Both the position numbers and the translations under genes were made by a program. A stretch of 64,000 nt of DNA from Ascidiaceihabitans sp029251465 (GTDB lineage: Bacteria; Pseudomonadota; Alphaproteobacteria; Rhodobacterales; Rhodobacteraceae): positions 2,232,001-2,296,000 of the forward strand of contig NZ_CP170633.1 in assembly GCF_042932805.1 (NCBI RefSeq). The letters run 5' to 3'. Shown here piece after piece: positions 1 to 8,077 of the stretch (positions within the stretch are counted from its first letter, which is position 1; each line of letters starts with the position of its first letter). The notes under the pieces were generated by a model. The model did no database searches. It was not told the DNA's origin and worked only from the letters and a program-made list of their open reading frames with translations.

Positions 1-1
1 G

Positions 2-253
2 GCGACCAGCGTCGATGTTCAGAGGTTCTGCGATGCTTTGCGCCACATTCGGATCGGTGTCAGCTGGGGTGGTCCCGAAAGCTTGATCGTGCCCGGTCAA
101 GCCGCCTGCGCGCTGGCAGGTTCGGCCAATTCCTTCGCGCGGTTTGGTGTCAGCGCGCGCACGATCCGTCTGGCTGCCGGTCTGGAACCCTACGACACGC
201 TGGCCAGCGATCTAGAGGATGCGCTGCACGTCGCGCAGGCGGCAGCGGCATGA
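2..253 (+). CDS. Cys/Met-metabolism PLP-dependent enzyme, C-terminal fragment (cut by window edge)
   Basis: Only about the last 83 residues are in the window; the reading frame is open from base 2. The tail contains IGVSWGGPESL, the substrate-binding segment near the C-terminus of cystathionine beta/gamma-lyases and O-acyl-homoserine sulfhydrylases, followed by the usual IRLAAGLEP stretch. The family is PLP-dependent and acts on sulfur amino acids, but the catalytic lysine and the substrate-determining half are off the edge, so the reaction cannot be assigned. Its TGA overlaps the ATG of the next gene (ATGA), so it is probably translated with the siderophore genes that follow; whether it contributes to the siderophore is not shown. 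Confidence 0.8.
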   Translation, partial: ATSVDVQRFCDALRHIRIGVSWGGPESLIVPGQAACALAGSANSFARFGVSARTIRLAAGLEPYDTLASDLEDALHVAQAAAA

Positions 254-1161
254 CGCAAATCTTGGTGGCCGAGGGCCTGGCAGACTGCGGTGGGACCCGC
301 TGGTTCGACCTGAAAGACCGCAAAACCGGCGCCGTCCGCCGCGTCTTTTTGTGGATCCCACCGGGCGAGGCACCCGAGGCGGGCTGGCCTGCGCTGTGGC
401 TGCTTGACGGGAACGCCGTCATCGGCACCGCGGTTGACGCCATGCGCGCGCAAGCGTTTTGGCCAACCGGAACCAACATCGGCTGGGGGGCGTTGATTGC
501 GATCGGATACCCCACCGACGCGCCTTACGATTCCTTTCGCCGCAGCTGGGATCTTGGGCCGCCACCGGGGCAAACCTATCCGCCGTTTCATCCTGACGGA
601 CCAGAGGTCAAGACCGGTGGCGGCGCAGAAATGGCGCGTTTTCTGTTAGAAGACGTGACCGACTTCCTCGCGGGAAAACTGTGCTTGGACACTACAAAAC
701 AGGCGCTGTTCGGGCATTCTTTTGGCGGCTTGTTTGCCCTTTGGTTGATGTTCACGCGCCCGGACGCCTTTTCAATCTGGATTGCGGCAAGCCCGGCGAT
801 CACGTGGGAAGACAGCTTTTTACTGGGCCACCTAGAACGGTTCACAGCACCTGAGAATGTGCGCCGCGTACATCTGTCAGCGGGCGAATGGGAGGGCGAT
901 CAGCTTGCCCCGTTTCAGGATTTTGGCCCCGACGCAGCGGATCGCAAGGTCAAGGCCGCACAAACCCGAACCGTGGCAGCCGCCCAAGATTTCGCGCAAA
1001 TTTTGGCAGATCGCGGCATCAACGCCGGCTTTGAAATCTACCCCGACGAGACGCACATGTCCGTGTTGCCAATTGCGATAAATCGCGCAATCCGCTGGGC
1101 GTTTGCGTTGGACGAACGCGCGTTGCGGTTTTTGCCCGCAACCCCCGAAATTACCAAATGA
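250..1161 (+). CDS. IroE/Fes-like alpha/beta hydrolase, probable ferri-siderophore esterase
   Basis: 303 aa. An alpha/beta-hydrolase of the esterase family that includes IroE, Fes and BesA. The nucleophile elbow GHSFGG puts Ser at about 157, and a C-terminal ETHMSV segment gives the catalytic His at about 269. Family members cleave siderophores or ferri-siderophores to release iron. No signal peptide is visible, which suggests a cytoplasmic step. The start codon overlaps the upstream stop and the downstream acyltransferase begins 12 bp after its stop, so it sits inside a siderophore operon. Against a classical triscatecholate substrate: the neighbours are of hydroxamate type, so the real substrate is open. 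Confidence 0.75.
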   Translation: MTQILVAEGLADCGGTRWFDLKDRKTGAVRRVFLWIPPGEAPEAGWPALWLLDGNAVIGTAVDAMRAQAFWPTGTNIGWGALIAIGYPTDAPYDSFRRSWDLGPPPGQTYPPFHPDGPEVKTGGGAEMARFLLEDVTDFLAGKLCLDTTKQALFGHSFGGLFALWLMFTRPDAFSIWIAASPAITWEDSFLLGHLERFTAPENVRRVHLSAGEWEGDQLAPFQDFGPDAADRKVKAAQTRTVAAAQDFAQILADRGINAGFEIYPDETHMSVLPIAINRAIRWAFALDERALRFLPATPEITK

Positions 1162-1173
1162 AAGGACAGAAAA

Positions 1174-2253
1174 ATGGCTTTTGATGACAGCGAAACACAC
1201 GTTCTACAGGCCCGACGCTGCGGTGATAACGTGCTGGTCGGCGACGATATTTCACTGGCGCTGAATCTGGCGCTGAATGATGCAAAAGACGGGCGATTGA
1301 GCCTGCGGGCGCCGACAGGGCACCCACAGGACATGGCCGTATCCATTGCCTTGGCCGCTTTTGAAACCCTCAGCGCGCAGGGCGGCGAGGTCACGATTTC
1401 ACTGACAGGCGACGCATGGGCCCCACTGCTGCCAAGGTTGATTGCAATGGGTGCCGCGCTGCGCATTGGCGCGCAAACCGTCGTTTTGCCAACCGCCTTT
1501 TGGCAGGTTCCTGACCGGTGGTTGATGCACGCCGCGCCGCCATTTCCGACCCTTTGGGATGCAGGCCCAAATGGCCGTCATCCGGTGCGTCCACCTAAAC
1601 CCGTGGGGCTGCTGTATCGCCGCTTCATTCCGTGGCTGGGCCAACATCTGCAATTGCGCGCCGCTTCGATGGACGATCTAGCGATCTTTCACCGCTGGCA
1701 AAACGACCCGCGCATCGCCGAGTTTTTTGAAGAAAGCGGCACGCTGGAAGAACACCGTCGGTACTTGCAAACCCTGACCGCTGATCCGCATATGTTGCCC
1801 CTGATTGGCAGTCTGGATGGCCGTGACTTTGGCTATTTCGAGTTGTATTGGGCGCGTGAAAACCGGATTGGCGGGCAGTATGACGCGGATGCGTGGGACC
1901 GTGGTTGGCACGTTTTGATCGGCGATCCTGACCTGCGCGGTGCCGATTATGTCACGGCGTGGATGCCGTCGTTGATGCACTACATGTTTCTGGCCGAACC
2001 GCGCACCCAAGCCGTCGTCGGCGAACCAAAAGCAAGCCACCTCAAGCAGTTGAAAAACCTGGGGCGCGGCGGATTCGCCCATGTGCGTAATTTTGATTTC
2101 GCCCACAAACGCGCGACGCTGGTGCGCCTAGAACGCCAACATTTCTTTGAATCCCGCCTATGGGCACGACCCGACACTGGACAAGGCGACACCGATCAGG
2201 GCGCGCCACTGTCCCTGTCCCTCACCCGTTTACGTCGCACAGGAGAAGAATGA
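1174..2253 (+). CDS. IucB/RhbD-type siderophore acyltransferase (GNAT)
   Basis: 359 aa. The C-terminal half (about residues 165-340) is the GNAT domain of siderophore N-acyltransferases: LRAASMDDLAIFHRWQNDPR, then the FGYFELYWA strand, the GWHVLIGD segment and the PEKASH-like helix (EPKASHLKQL). These enzymes transfer acetyl, succinyl or longer acyl groups from CoA to an N-hydroxylated lysine, ornithine or diamine, forming the hydroxamate. The N-terminal 150 residues are less conserved, as in IucB. Its TGA overlaps the ATG of the N-hydroxylase that makes its substrate, the expected order for a hydroxamate pathway. Acyl donor not predictable. Confidence 0.85.
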   Translation: MAFDDSETHVLQARRCGDNVLVGDDISLALNLALNDAKDGRLSLRAPTGHPQDMAVSIALAAFETLSAQGGEVTISLTGDAWAPLLPRLIAMGAALRIGAQTVVLPTAFWQVPDRWLMHAAPPFPTLWDAGPNGRHPVRPPKPVGLLYRRFIPWLGQHLQLRAASMDDLAIFHRWQNDPRIAEFFEESGTLEEHRRYLQTLTADPHMLPLIGSLDGRDFGYFELYWARENRIGGQYDADAWDRGWHVLIGDPDLRGADYVTAWMPSLMHYMFLAEPRTQAVVGEPKASHLKQLKNLGRGGFAHVRNFDFAHKRATLVRLERQHFFESRLWARPDTGQGDTDQGAPLSLSLTRLRRTGEE

Positions 2254-3527
2254 TGACTGATACAAATCCCGAAATCCTCGACATGATCGGCATAGGCTTT
2301 GGACCGTCGAACCTTGCGCTGGCGATCGCACTAAAGGAACGCAATACGTCCCTGAGCACCTTGTTTTTAGACTCCAAACCAGCCTTTGCGTGGCATCCCG
2401 ATATGATGATCCCGGGCGCTGACATGCAGGTGTCGTTTCTCAAGGATCTGGTGTCGTTGCGCGATCCGTGCAGTGGTTTTTCGTTTCTCAACTACTTGCA
2501 ACACAAGGGGCGACTGTCGCGGTTCATCAATCGTAAAACGTTCTTTCCCAGCCGCGAAGAATTCAACGACTATCTAGCGTGGGCCGCTGCGCAGTTCACC
2601 AATTGTCGCTATGACAGTCGTGTCACCAAAGTGGTTCCGGTGATGCTTGGCCAACGCGTGACGCACCTTGCACTCGAAACCAAAGACCGCGCCGGGACCA
2701 CCACGCGACACTTTGCACGCAATCTGGTTTTGGCACCCGGTGGCGCGCCCTATTGGCCGGACACATTCGACGCCGTGCACGGCAATGACCGCGTGATCCA
2801 TGCCTGTGATTATCTATCGCATGTGCAGCCTTTGCTAAAACCGGACCAGCGTATTGCCGTGATTGGCGCGGGCCAAAGTGCGGCCGAGATTTTCGCCGAT
2901 CTCTCTGAACGAGCAGAACAGCCACAGGTCGATATGATCCTGCGTGCGCGCGCGATACGACCCTCCGATGACACGCCGTTTGTGAACGAGGTTTTTGACC
3001 CCGATCAAACCAACCGCTTTCACGCTTTGCACGCGGATGAACGCGCCGCTGCGTTGCGCAATCTTGCGGCGACCAACTATGCGGTGACCGATGCGGATCT
3101 GATCGCGCAGATTTATGACATGTTGTACGAACAGGACGTGCGCGGCCACAACAGGCTGGCATTGCGGTCCGAAACCAAAGTGTTTGGCGCAGAGGCGCGC
3201 GGCGATCAAATCGCGTTACGCCTGTCCGGCCCAAACGGCCAGCACATCGAAACCTACGACATGGTGGTTCTCGCGACGGGGTATCGTCGGGCATTGGGCG
3301 GCTCTGTGCTGGCCAATCTTTCGCGGTGGCAGACCGCATCAACGCCGCGCCGCGATTACCGCCTGCCCATGTCCGAAGGGTTTGACCCCGCGATTTTTGT
3401 GCAAGGCTATAGTGAGCCCACGCACGGGTTAAGCGACACGTTGCTGTCCGTTTTGGCCCTGCGCTCTGACGAAATTGCGCAAAGCCTTGGTGAACTGGCC
3501 ACGTCCTCTGCCATGGCGGCAGAATAA
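2250..3527 (+). CDS. IucD/SidA-type L-lysine/L-ornithine N-monooxygenase
   Basis: 425 aa from the ATG at 2250, which follows an AGGAGAAGA Shine-Dalgarno and overlaps the previous stop. An FAD/NADPH flavoprotein that hydroxylates the side-chain amine of lysine, ornithine or a related diamine, the committed step of hydroxamate siderophore synthesis. Visible motifs: FAD site GIGFGPSNLALA (residues 13-24), the F(A)WHPDMM..DMQVSFLKDLV block typical of the family, the NADPH site AVIGAGQSAAE, and a late ATGYRR motif. Together with the preceding acyltransferase it makes the acyl-hydroxamate arm; the synthetase and the receptor are not in the window and would be expected upstream of base 1. Confidence 0.93.
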   Translation: MMTDTNPEILDMIGIGFGPSNLALAIALKERNTSLSTLFLDSKPAFAWHPDMMIPGADMQVSFLKDLVSLRDPCSGFSFLNYLQHKGRLSRFINRKTFFPSREEFNDYLAWAAAQFTNCRYDSRVTKVVPVMLGQRVTHLALETKDRAGTTTRHFARNLVLAPGGAPYWPDTFDAVHGNDRVIHACDYLSHVQPLLKPDQRIAVIGAGQSAAEIFADLSERAEQPQVDMILRARAIRPSDDTPFVNEVFDPDQTNRFHALHADERAAALRNLAATNYAVTDADLIAQIYDMLYEQDVRGHNRLALRSETKVFGAEARGDQIALRLSGPNGQHIETYDMVVLATGYRRALGGSVLANLSRWQTASTPRRDYRLPMSEGFDPAIFVQGYSEPTHGLSDTLLSVLALRSDEIAQSLGELATSSAMAAE

Positions 3528-3534
3528 AACCAGC

Positions 3535-3561
3535 GGCCGTCGCCGTTTTCTGGCGGCGGCC
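3535..3561 (+). terminator. Hairpin after the siderophore operon
   Basis: A GC-rich inverted repeat GGCCGTCGCC / GGCGGCGGCC with a seven-base loop starts 8 bp after the hydroxylase stop. It has one G-T mismatch or wobble and no T-run behind it, so it is at best a weak intrinsic terminator or an RNA 3'-end stabiliser. Confidence 0.4.
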
Positions 3562-3709
3562 AATTCCCGCTATGGGCGAAAAATCGCCTTCTCGGGTGAC
3601 GCTTAGCGTTGCAGTTGTCCGGCGATAAATGGTAATAAGACCCCAAGTCAACTTAGCTCTCGCGCTCGGCAGACACAGACGACGTGTCCGTCCCTTGTTG
3701 CGCAGAAAT

Positions 3710-4249
3710 ATGACTAAATCACCTTCTCAACCGATCTCTGGCTGCGCTCTGACGCGCCAAAAACTGCTGCATCATCTAACGGATGAGCGCGAAATGTTAC
3801 TGTGTGACGCCATGCGCATTATCGGCAGTCGCGATCGCGCCGAAGACGTGGTGCAGGACGCCGCCGTGCGCTGCCTGAACAGCACGTCGGTCAGCATGGA
3901 TATCCTTAATCCGCGCGGATTTTTGCGGCGGATCGTGCGCAATCTGGCACTGGATCAGTTGCGGCGTGACAAACGCGAACAGTCAGTGCCTTTGGCCTTG
4001 GATGACGATTTGCCGTGTGACAGGCCGGGGGCCGAGCAGAAAGTATCGGACACACAGGCCTTGCAGCGCTTTGCGGAGGGGCTTGCCAAATTGCCACCAC
4101 GGGATTCGCAGATTTTTCTGGCGCATCGCCTGCGGTTCGAACTGCAAAAAGACATAGCACTGCGGTTCAACCTGTCGCCAGCACGGGTCAACAGGGTCAT
4201 TTCCTTGGCGCATCTCAGCCTCAAGGCCTACATGGCGACCGGTGATTAA
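3710..4249 (+). CDS. ECF RNA polymerase sigma factor, FecI-like, without a FecR gene
   Basis: 179 aa from the ATG at 3710; a longer frame opens at 3629 but its first 27 residues are Arg-rich and not sigma-like. Region 2 is recognisable (DAMRIIGSRDRAEDVVQDAAVR) and region 4 ends with KDIALRFNLSPARVNRVI, the promoter -35-binding helix-turn-helix. FecI-type sigma factors direct transcription of iron-uptake genes and are usually followed by fecR. Here the next gene is convergent and its stop overlaps this one, so no anti-sigma gene is adjacent. The location beside siderophore genes argues for iron-starvation control of that locus; this is inference from context. Confidence 0.85.
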   Translation: MTKSPSQPISGCALTRQKLLHHLTDEREMLLCDAMRIIGSRDRAEDVVQDAAVRCLNSTSVSMDILNPRGFLRRIVRNLALDQLRRDKREQSVPLALDDDLPCDRPGAEQKVSDTQALQRFAEGLAKLPPRDSQIFLAHRLRFELQKDIALRFNLSPARVNRVISLAHLSLKAYMATGD

Positions 4250-4857
4250 CGGGGAATGGCGCACCACGTCAGCACAAAGCCGTCATAGATTTTGCAGTGC
4301 ACGTCGACGTGAAAACCCGGCCCAAGATCGGCCAACCCACGGCACACCCGCAGCGTCAAATTATCCGCGCTCAAAGGCGCAACCAGACGGACCTCGTCAA
4401 ACCCAAACACCCGCCCGACCCTTGGGAAAGCCGCCTTAAAGAAACTTTCTTTGGCTGAAAAAACCAAGGTTTCGGCGACAAACCGTGGCACCGGGCTTTG
4501 GTCGATCAACTCTGCTTCGGCTGCGTCCAATGCTTCGGCGCGGATGACTGCGCCTGTGGCTTCATCAACGATGCCTTCCAGGTCGATACCAAAGTCAGCC
4601 GCGGCCCCTTTGGCGATAACGCATGCGCTCCAATCGCGCCAGTGACTGAAAGATCCGCCAAGATCACCCGACCAAACCGGTGCGCCAGCGGCGTCACGCC
4701 CGACAGTCTGCGGTTCAAGGCCTAGCAAAGTTTGCGCATGATCTGCCAATTGCAGACGCGCGTTGCTGCCCGCCCGATCGAACCGCGCGATCAGGATTTG
4801 ACACTGTTCGGTGTCAGTCGCCAGCACAATACAGTCTTGAAATTGGGTGTTTTTCAT
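4246..4857 (-). CDS. 4'-phosphopantetheinyl transferase, Sfp/EntD type
   Basis: 203 aa from the ATG at 4857; the longer frame to 4956 adds a basic, unrelated 33-residue tail. The enzyme moves 4'-phosphopantetheine from CoA onto a carrier-protein serine. Diagnostic motifs: GSFSH (about 68-72), GIDLE with the Mg-binding acidic residues (90-94) and FSAKESFFK (133-141). EntD-type enzymes normally serve non-ribosomal peptide or polyketide synthases, so its place next to hydroxamate siderophore genes suggests that the pathway also uses carrier proteins encoded upstream of the window. It is convergent with the sigma factor and shares 4 bp with it. Confidence 0.9.
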   Translation of the reverse strand: MKNTQFQDCIVLATDTEQCQILIARFDRAGSNARLQLADHAQTLLGLEPQTVGRDAAGAPVWSGDLGGSFSHWRDWSACVIAKGAAADFGIDLEGIVDEATGAVIRAEALDAAEAELIDQSPVPRFVAETLVFSAKESFFKAAFPRVGRVFGFDEVRLVAPLSADNLTLRVCRGLADLGPGFHVDVHCKIYDGFVLTWCAIPR

Positions 4858-4973
4858 TTGGCAAAAAACCGAAATTGAGACGTTCGAGTTTTTGTATCCG
4901 AAGTTGCCCCGCCGCGTCACACGTCCCGCTGCAAACAGTAAATTCTGTAAAATCAACCAGCTAGAAAGCCTAG

Positions 4974-5063
4974 TGGCGGAGGAACAGGGATTCGAACCCT
5001 GGGAGGACTTTCACCCTCGTCGGTTTTCAAGACCGGTGCATTCGACCACTCTGCCACTCCTCC
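4974..5063 (-). tRNA. tRNA-Ser (anticodon UGA)
   Basis: Read on the minus strand, a 90-nt cloverleaf starts GGAGGAGTGGC and ends with an encoded CCA. The acceptor stem GGAGGAG pairs with the 3' arm; the anticodon loop CTTGAAA places TGA in the anticodon position; the T arm contains GGTTCGAATCC. There is a long variable arm, as required for serine tRNAs. Confidence 0.97.
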
Positions 5064-5249
5064 GACAGCGATGTTCCTAATGCGGCGGAATTGATTCTGC
5101 AATTGGGTAATGCCCAACAAATTCAATGAAAACATGGGGTTTTTTGCCGACGCTCAATCAGTTGCCTTTTCAGATGCGTGCGAGCGCGCTAGAGTGCGTC
5201 CAAACCGTCCTCTTGAGGGCGCGTAAATCGTGCCAAAATTGGCGCAAAA

Positions 5250-5271
5250 GGTGTGCAAAACACCATATAAT
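5250..5271 (+). promoter_or_regulatory. Inverted repeat and -10-like box upstream of the SPOR lipoprotein gene
   Basis: A perfect TATAAT lies at 5266-5271, 45 bp before the ATG. Immediately upstream is the inverted repeat GGTGT-GCAAA-ACACC (5250-5264), which would sit between the -35 and -10 boxes and could bind a repressor. No convincing -35 hexamer is visible at the right distance, so the promoter call is tentative. Confidence 0.4.
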
Positions 5272-5315
5272 AATGGGCGCGAGCAGCGCCAAATGACAGG
5301 CAGGGATCAAAGGCG

Positions 5316-6194
5316 ATGGGCAGCGCAATTTTATTTCAACACATTGGCACAAAAGCCAAATTGGGTATCACATCATTGGCAATGGCCGTCGTTTTGGCGG
5401 GCTGCGATGAAACGGGCCAATTCAATTTAGGCCAGAAATTACGGGGCGATGGCACAACTGCCGCCGCTCCGCGCAGTGGTGCAACAACCAAAACCACCGA
5501 ACGCGACGTCGAAGCCCCCGAGGTGTTTTCGGCCACCGAAGCAGGCCTTTGGGATGGTCGCCCGTCGCTGGGCGGCGTTTGGGTCGCACACCCAGACGTG
5601 ACGGACCCGGAGCGGGTGATCATCCGCAACTCAACCAACAACAAATTTGTCGTTGGTGCCTTGTTCCGCCGCGAACGGGATATTCCGGGTCCACGCTTGC
5701 AGATTTCATCCGATGCCGCCGAAGCGCTTGGCATGCTGGCCGGCGCACCGGCGCAATTGAATGTCACGGCACTGCGCAAAGAAGAAGTCGCCGTTGAACC
5801 CGCCGCAACCGAAATTGCGGCTGCAGGCGAGCTTAGCCAACCTGCGGACGTTCAGGAAACAGCGCTTGATCCGATTGCAGGTGCTGCGGCGGCAATCGAT
5901 GCGGCGGCTCCGACAACGCCAGTGACACCAGCCCCCGCACCACGTCCGACGGGGTCAACTCTGGACAAACCGTTCATCCAGATCGGCATCTTTTCGGTCG
6001 AAGCGAACGCGACACGGACTGCCAGCCAAATGCGCACCGCGGGTTTGGTTCCAACGATCAAACGCGGCGAAAGCGGTGGCAAAGCCTTTTGGCGTGTGCT
6101 GGTCGGCCCCGCGCAAAACAGTTCAGAACGCAAAGCATTGCTGAGCAAAATCAAGGGCGAAGGGTTTTCCGACGCCTACGCCGTGACCAACTGA
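5316..6194 (+). CDS. SPOR-domain lipoprotein
   Basis: 292 aa. A hydrophobic segment ends in the lipobox VLAGC (Cys 30), so it is probably a lipid-anchored envelope protein. Then comes a conserved region of about 110 residues (GLWDGRPSLGGVWVAHPDV...) followed by an Ala/Pro-rich linker. The last 75 residues are a SPOR domain (FIQIGIFSVEANATRTASQM...WRVLVGP...), which binds glycan strands lacking stem peptides at the division septum. The neighbour directly downstream is a D,D-carboxypeptidase, so the pair probably works on septal peptidoglycan, as is common in this family. The n-region before the lipobox is long (about 19 residues). Confidence 0.88.
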   Translation: MGSAILFQHIGTKAKLGITSLAMAVVLAGCDETGQFNLGQKLRGDGTTAAAPRSGATTKTTERDVEAPEVFSATEAGLWDGRPSLGGVWVAHPDVTDPERVIIRNSTNNKFVVGALFRRERDIPGPRLQISSDAAEALGMLAGAPAQLNVTALRKEEVAVEPAATEIAAAGELSQPADVQETALDPIAGAAAAIDAAAPTTPVTPAPAPRPTGSTLDKPFIQIGIFSVEANATRTASQMRTAGLVPTIKRGESGGKAFWRVLVGPAQNSSERKALLSKIKGEGFSDAYAVTN

Positions 6195-6219
6195 TAGTCA
6201 AAACAGGAGCATCCAAACC

Positions 6220-7380
6220 GTGATCCGCCCTATCGCAGCCCTATTCGCGTTGATCGTGCTGAGCATGCCCGCGCACGCCTTTGAAACCCGTGCAACGGCG
6301 GCCTATGTCGTTGATCAAACCACCGGCACCGTGCTGCTGAACAAGAATGCAGACACGCCGCTGCCCCCTGCATCGATGTCGAAATTGATGACGCTGTTCA
6401 TGGCATTCGAGGCGATCCGCGATGGCCGTTTGTCCTTGAACGAAAAGCTGCCCGTCTCACAACACTCGATGGATTACGGCGGCTCTACGATGTTTCTGAA
6501 CACCCGCGATCGCGTCCGTGTCGAGGACCTTTTGCGCGGCATTATCGTGTTGTCAGGCAACGACGCCTGTTCAGTAATCGCCGAAGCGCTAAGCACCGAT
6601 GGCACCGAAAGCGGCTTTGCGCGGATGATGACGCTACGGGCACAAAAACTTGGCATGACCAATTCCACATTTGCCAATTCCAACGGCTGGCCACAAGCGG
6701 GCCATCGGATGTCGATGCGTGACTTGGCGTTGCTGGCGACGCGGTTGATCGAAGATTTCCCCGAATACTACCCTCTGTTTGCTGAAACAGATTTTCAATT
6801 CGACGGGCGCGCACCGCAGAACACTCGCAACCGTAATCCGTTGTTAAAACTGGGTATTGGCGCTGACGGGCTGAAAACTGGGCACACATCTGAGGCTGGA
6901 TACGGCATCGTTGGTTCTGCCAAACAAGGCCTGCGCCGGGTGATTTTTGTGATTTCAGGCCTCGATAGCTCTGCCGCTCGTGCCCAAGAATCCGAAGCAA
7001 TTGTGAACTGGGCTTTTCGCCAATTCGCGCAACGTCCCTTAGCGAAACAAGGCGAACGGATCGCAACTGCGGACGTCTGGATGGGCGCCACGCCCACTGT
7101 GGGATTGGTCCCCGCCGAAGATATTTCGGTTTTGCTGCCAGTGCTTGCGGGCAACGAAGTCGCAGCCGAGGTCGTCTACACAGGCCCGATCCAAGCGCCC
7201 ATCACCGCCGGTCAACAGCTTGCTGAACTGGTCCTGTCCCCCGAAGGATTGCCCGAAACGCGCATCCCCTTGGTCGCCGAATCCGATGTTGCCGACGGTG
7301 GCTTTGCTGCACGTCTCAGTACCGCCGCAATGAAACTGCTGGACCGCGTGAACCAGAATCCAAACCGGAACCCATCGTGA
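6220..7380 (+). CDS. D-alanyl-D-alanine carboxypeptidase (PBP5/6 family)
   Basis: 386 aa, GTG start at 6220 preceded by CAGGAG. An N-terminal signal peptide (cleavage after AHA, about residue 20) exports it to the periplasm, where the family trims the terminal D-Ala from peptidoglycan pentapeptides. All three penicillin-binding motifs are present: SMSK with nucleophile Ser 52, SGN at 112-114, and KTG at 219-221. A C-terminal beta domain follows (about 285-370). Its TGA overlaps the GTG of tmk, so the two are translationally coupled. The amphipathic C-terminal helix found in some PBP5 proteins is weak here. Confidence 0.96.
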   Translation: MIRPIAALFALIVLSMPAHAFETRATAAYVVDQTTGTVLLNKNADTPLPPASMSKLMTLFMAFEAIRDGRLSLNEKLPVSQHSMDYGGSTMFLNTRDRVRVEDLLRGIIVLSGNDACSVIAEALSTDGTESGFARMMTLRAQKLGMTNSTFANSNGWPQAGHRMSMRDLALLATRLIEDFPEYYPLFAETDFQFDGRAPQNTRNRNPLLKLGIGADGLKTGHTSEAGYGIVGSAKQGLRRVIFVISGLDSSAARAQESEAIVNWAFRQFAQRPLAKQGERIATADVWMGATPTVGLVPAEDISVLLPVLAGNEVAAEVVYTGPIQAPITAGQQLAELVLSPEGLPETRIPLVAESDVADGGFAARLSTAAMKLLDRVNQNPNRNPS

Positions 7381-8006
7381 CATCAACCGGCACTTTTATC
7401 ACGTTTGAAGGCATCGACGGGTCAGGAAAATCAACGCAGGCGCGGATGCTTGCGGATCACTTGCGCGCGCTTGGGCGCGATGTTGTGCTGACCCGCGAAC
7501 CCGGCGGCAGCCCAGGTGCCGAAGAAATCCGCGCGTTGGTGTTGCAAGGCGATCCTGATCGCTGGTCTGCTGAAACCGAAATCCTGCTGTTTGCCGCGGC
7601 GCGTCGTGATCATTTGGAACGGACTATCCAGCCCGCGATCGAGGCGGGTAAAATCGTGATCTGTGACCGTTTTGCCGACAGCTCTCGCATGTATCAGGGC
7701 CTGTCGCGTGGCGATCTGCGCGCAACGGTCGACCAATTGCACAAGCTGATGATCAAACGCGAACCCGATCTGACCATTCTGATCGATATGGACCCGACCA
7801 CGGGCCACAGCCGCGCCAAAGCACGCCAAACAGTCGAGGAACGGTTCGAGGATTTTGGCGCCGATCTCCAAGAAAAAATGCGCGCCGGCTTTTTGTCACT
7901 GGCCGACGAATTCGCGGATCGTTTTCACGTCATTGACGGTGCGCGCCCCATTGACGTTGTCGCGCACGATGTCGCTGACGTCGTGGCCTCACATTTAGCA
8001 AAATAG
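7377..8006 (+). CDS. tmk: Thymidylate kinase
   Basis: 209 aa, GTG start overlapping the previous stop (GTGA). Phosphorylates dTMP to dTDP in the dTTP pathway. P-loop GIDGSGKST at 12-20, the REPGGSPGAEEIR nucleotide-binding/substrate segment at 40-52 and the DRF motif at 97-99 are all as expected, and the length is normal for the family. The gene is followed by holB, the common alphaproteobacterial order. Confidence 0.97.
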   Translation: MTSTGTFITFEGIDGSGKSTQARMLADHLRALGRDVVLTREPGGSPGAEEIRALVLQGDPDRWSAETEILLFAAARRDHLERTIQPAIEAGKIVICDRFADSSRMYQGLSRGDLRATVDQLHKLMIKREPDLTILIDMDPTTGHSRAKARQTVEERFEDFGADLQEKMRAGFLSLADEFADRFHVIDGARPIDVVAHDVADVVASHLAK

Positions 8007-8077
8007 CCGCGCTCAAGGTCGCAATTGTCGGGCCAAAGCCATTTCCTCGGCGCGGGTCCGGTGCTACATCATTGCTT

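Noticed and set aside
2623..3651. 342-codon minus-strand frame opposite the N-hydroxylase gene
   Set aside because: Arg/Ala-rich shadow frame caused by high GC, no family resemblance, and the plus-strand gene is certain.
4847..5080. Open frame on the plus strand across the tRNA-Ser
   Set aside because: Its C-terminal half is the antisense translation of the tRNA, a classic false gene.
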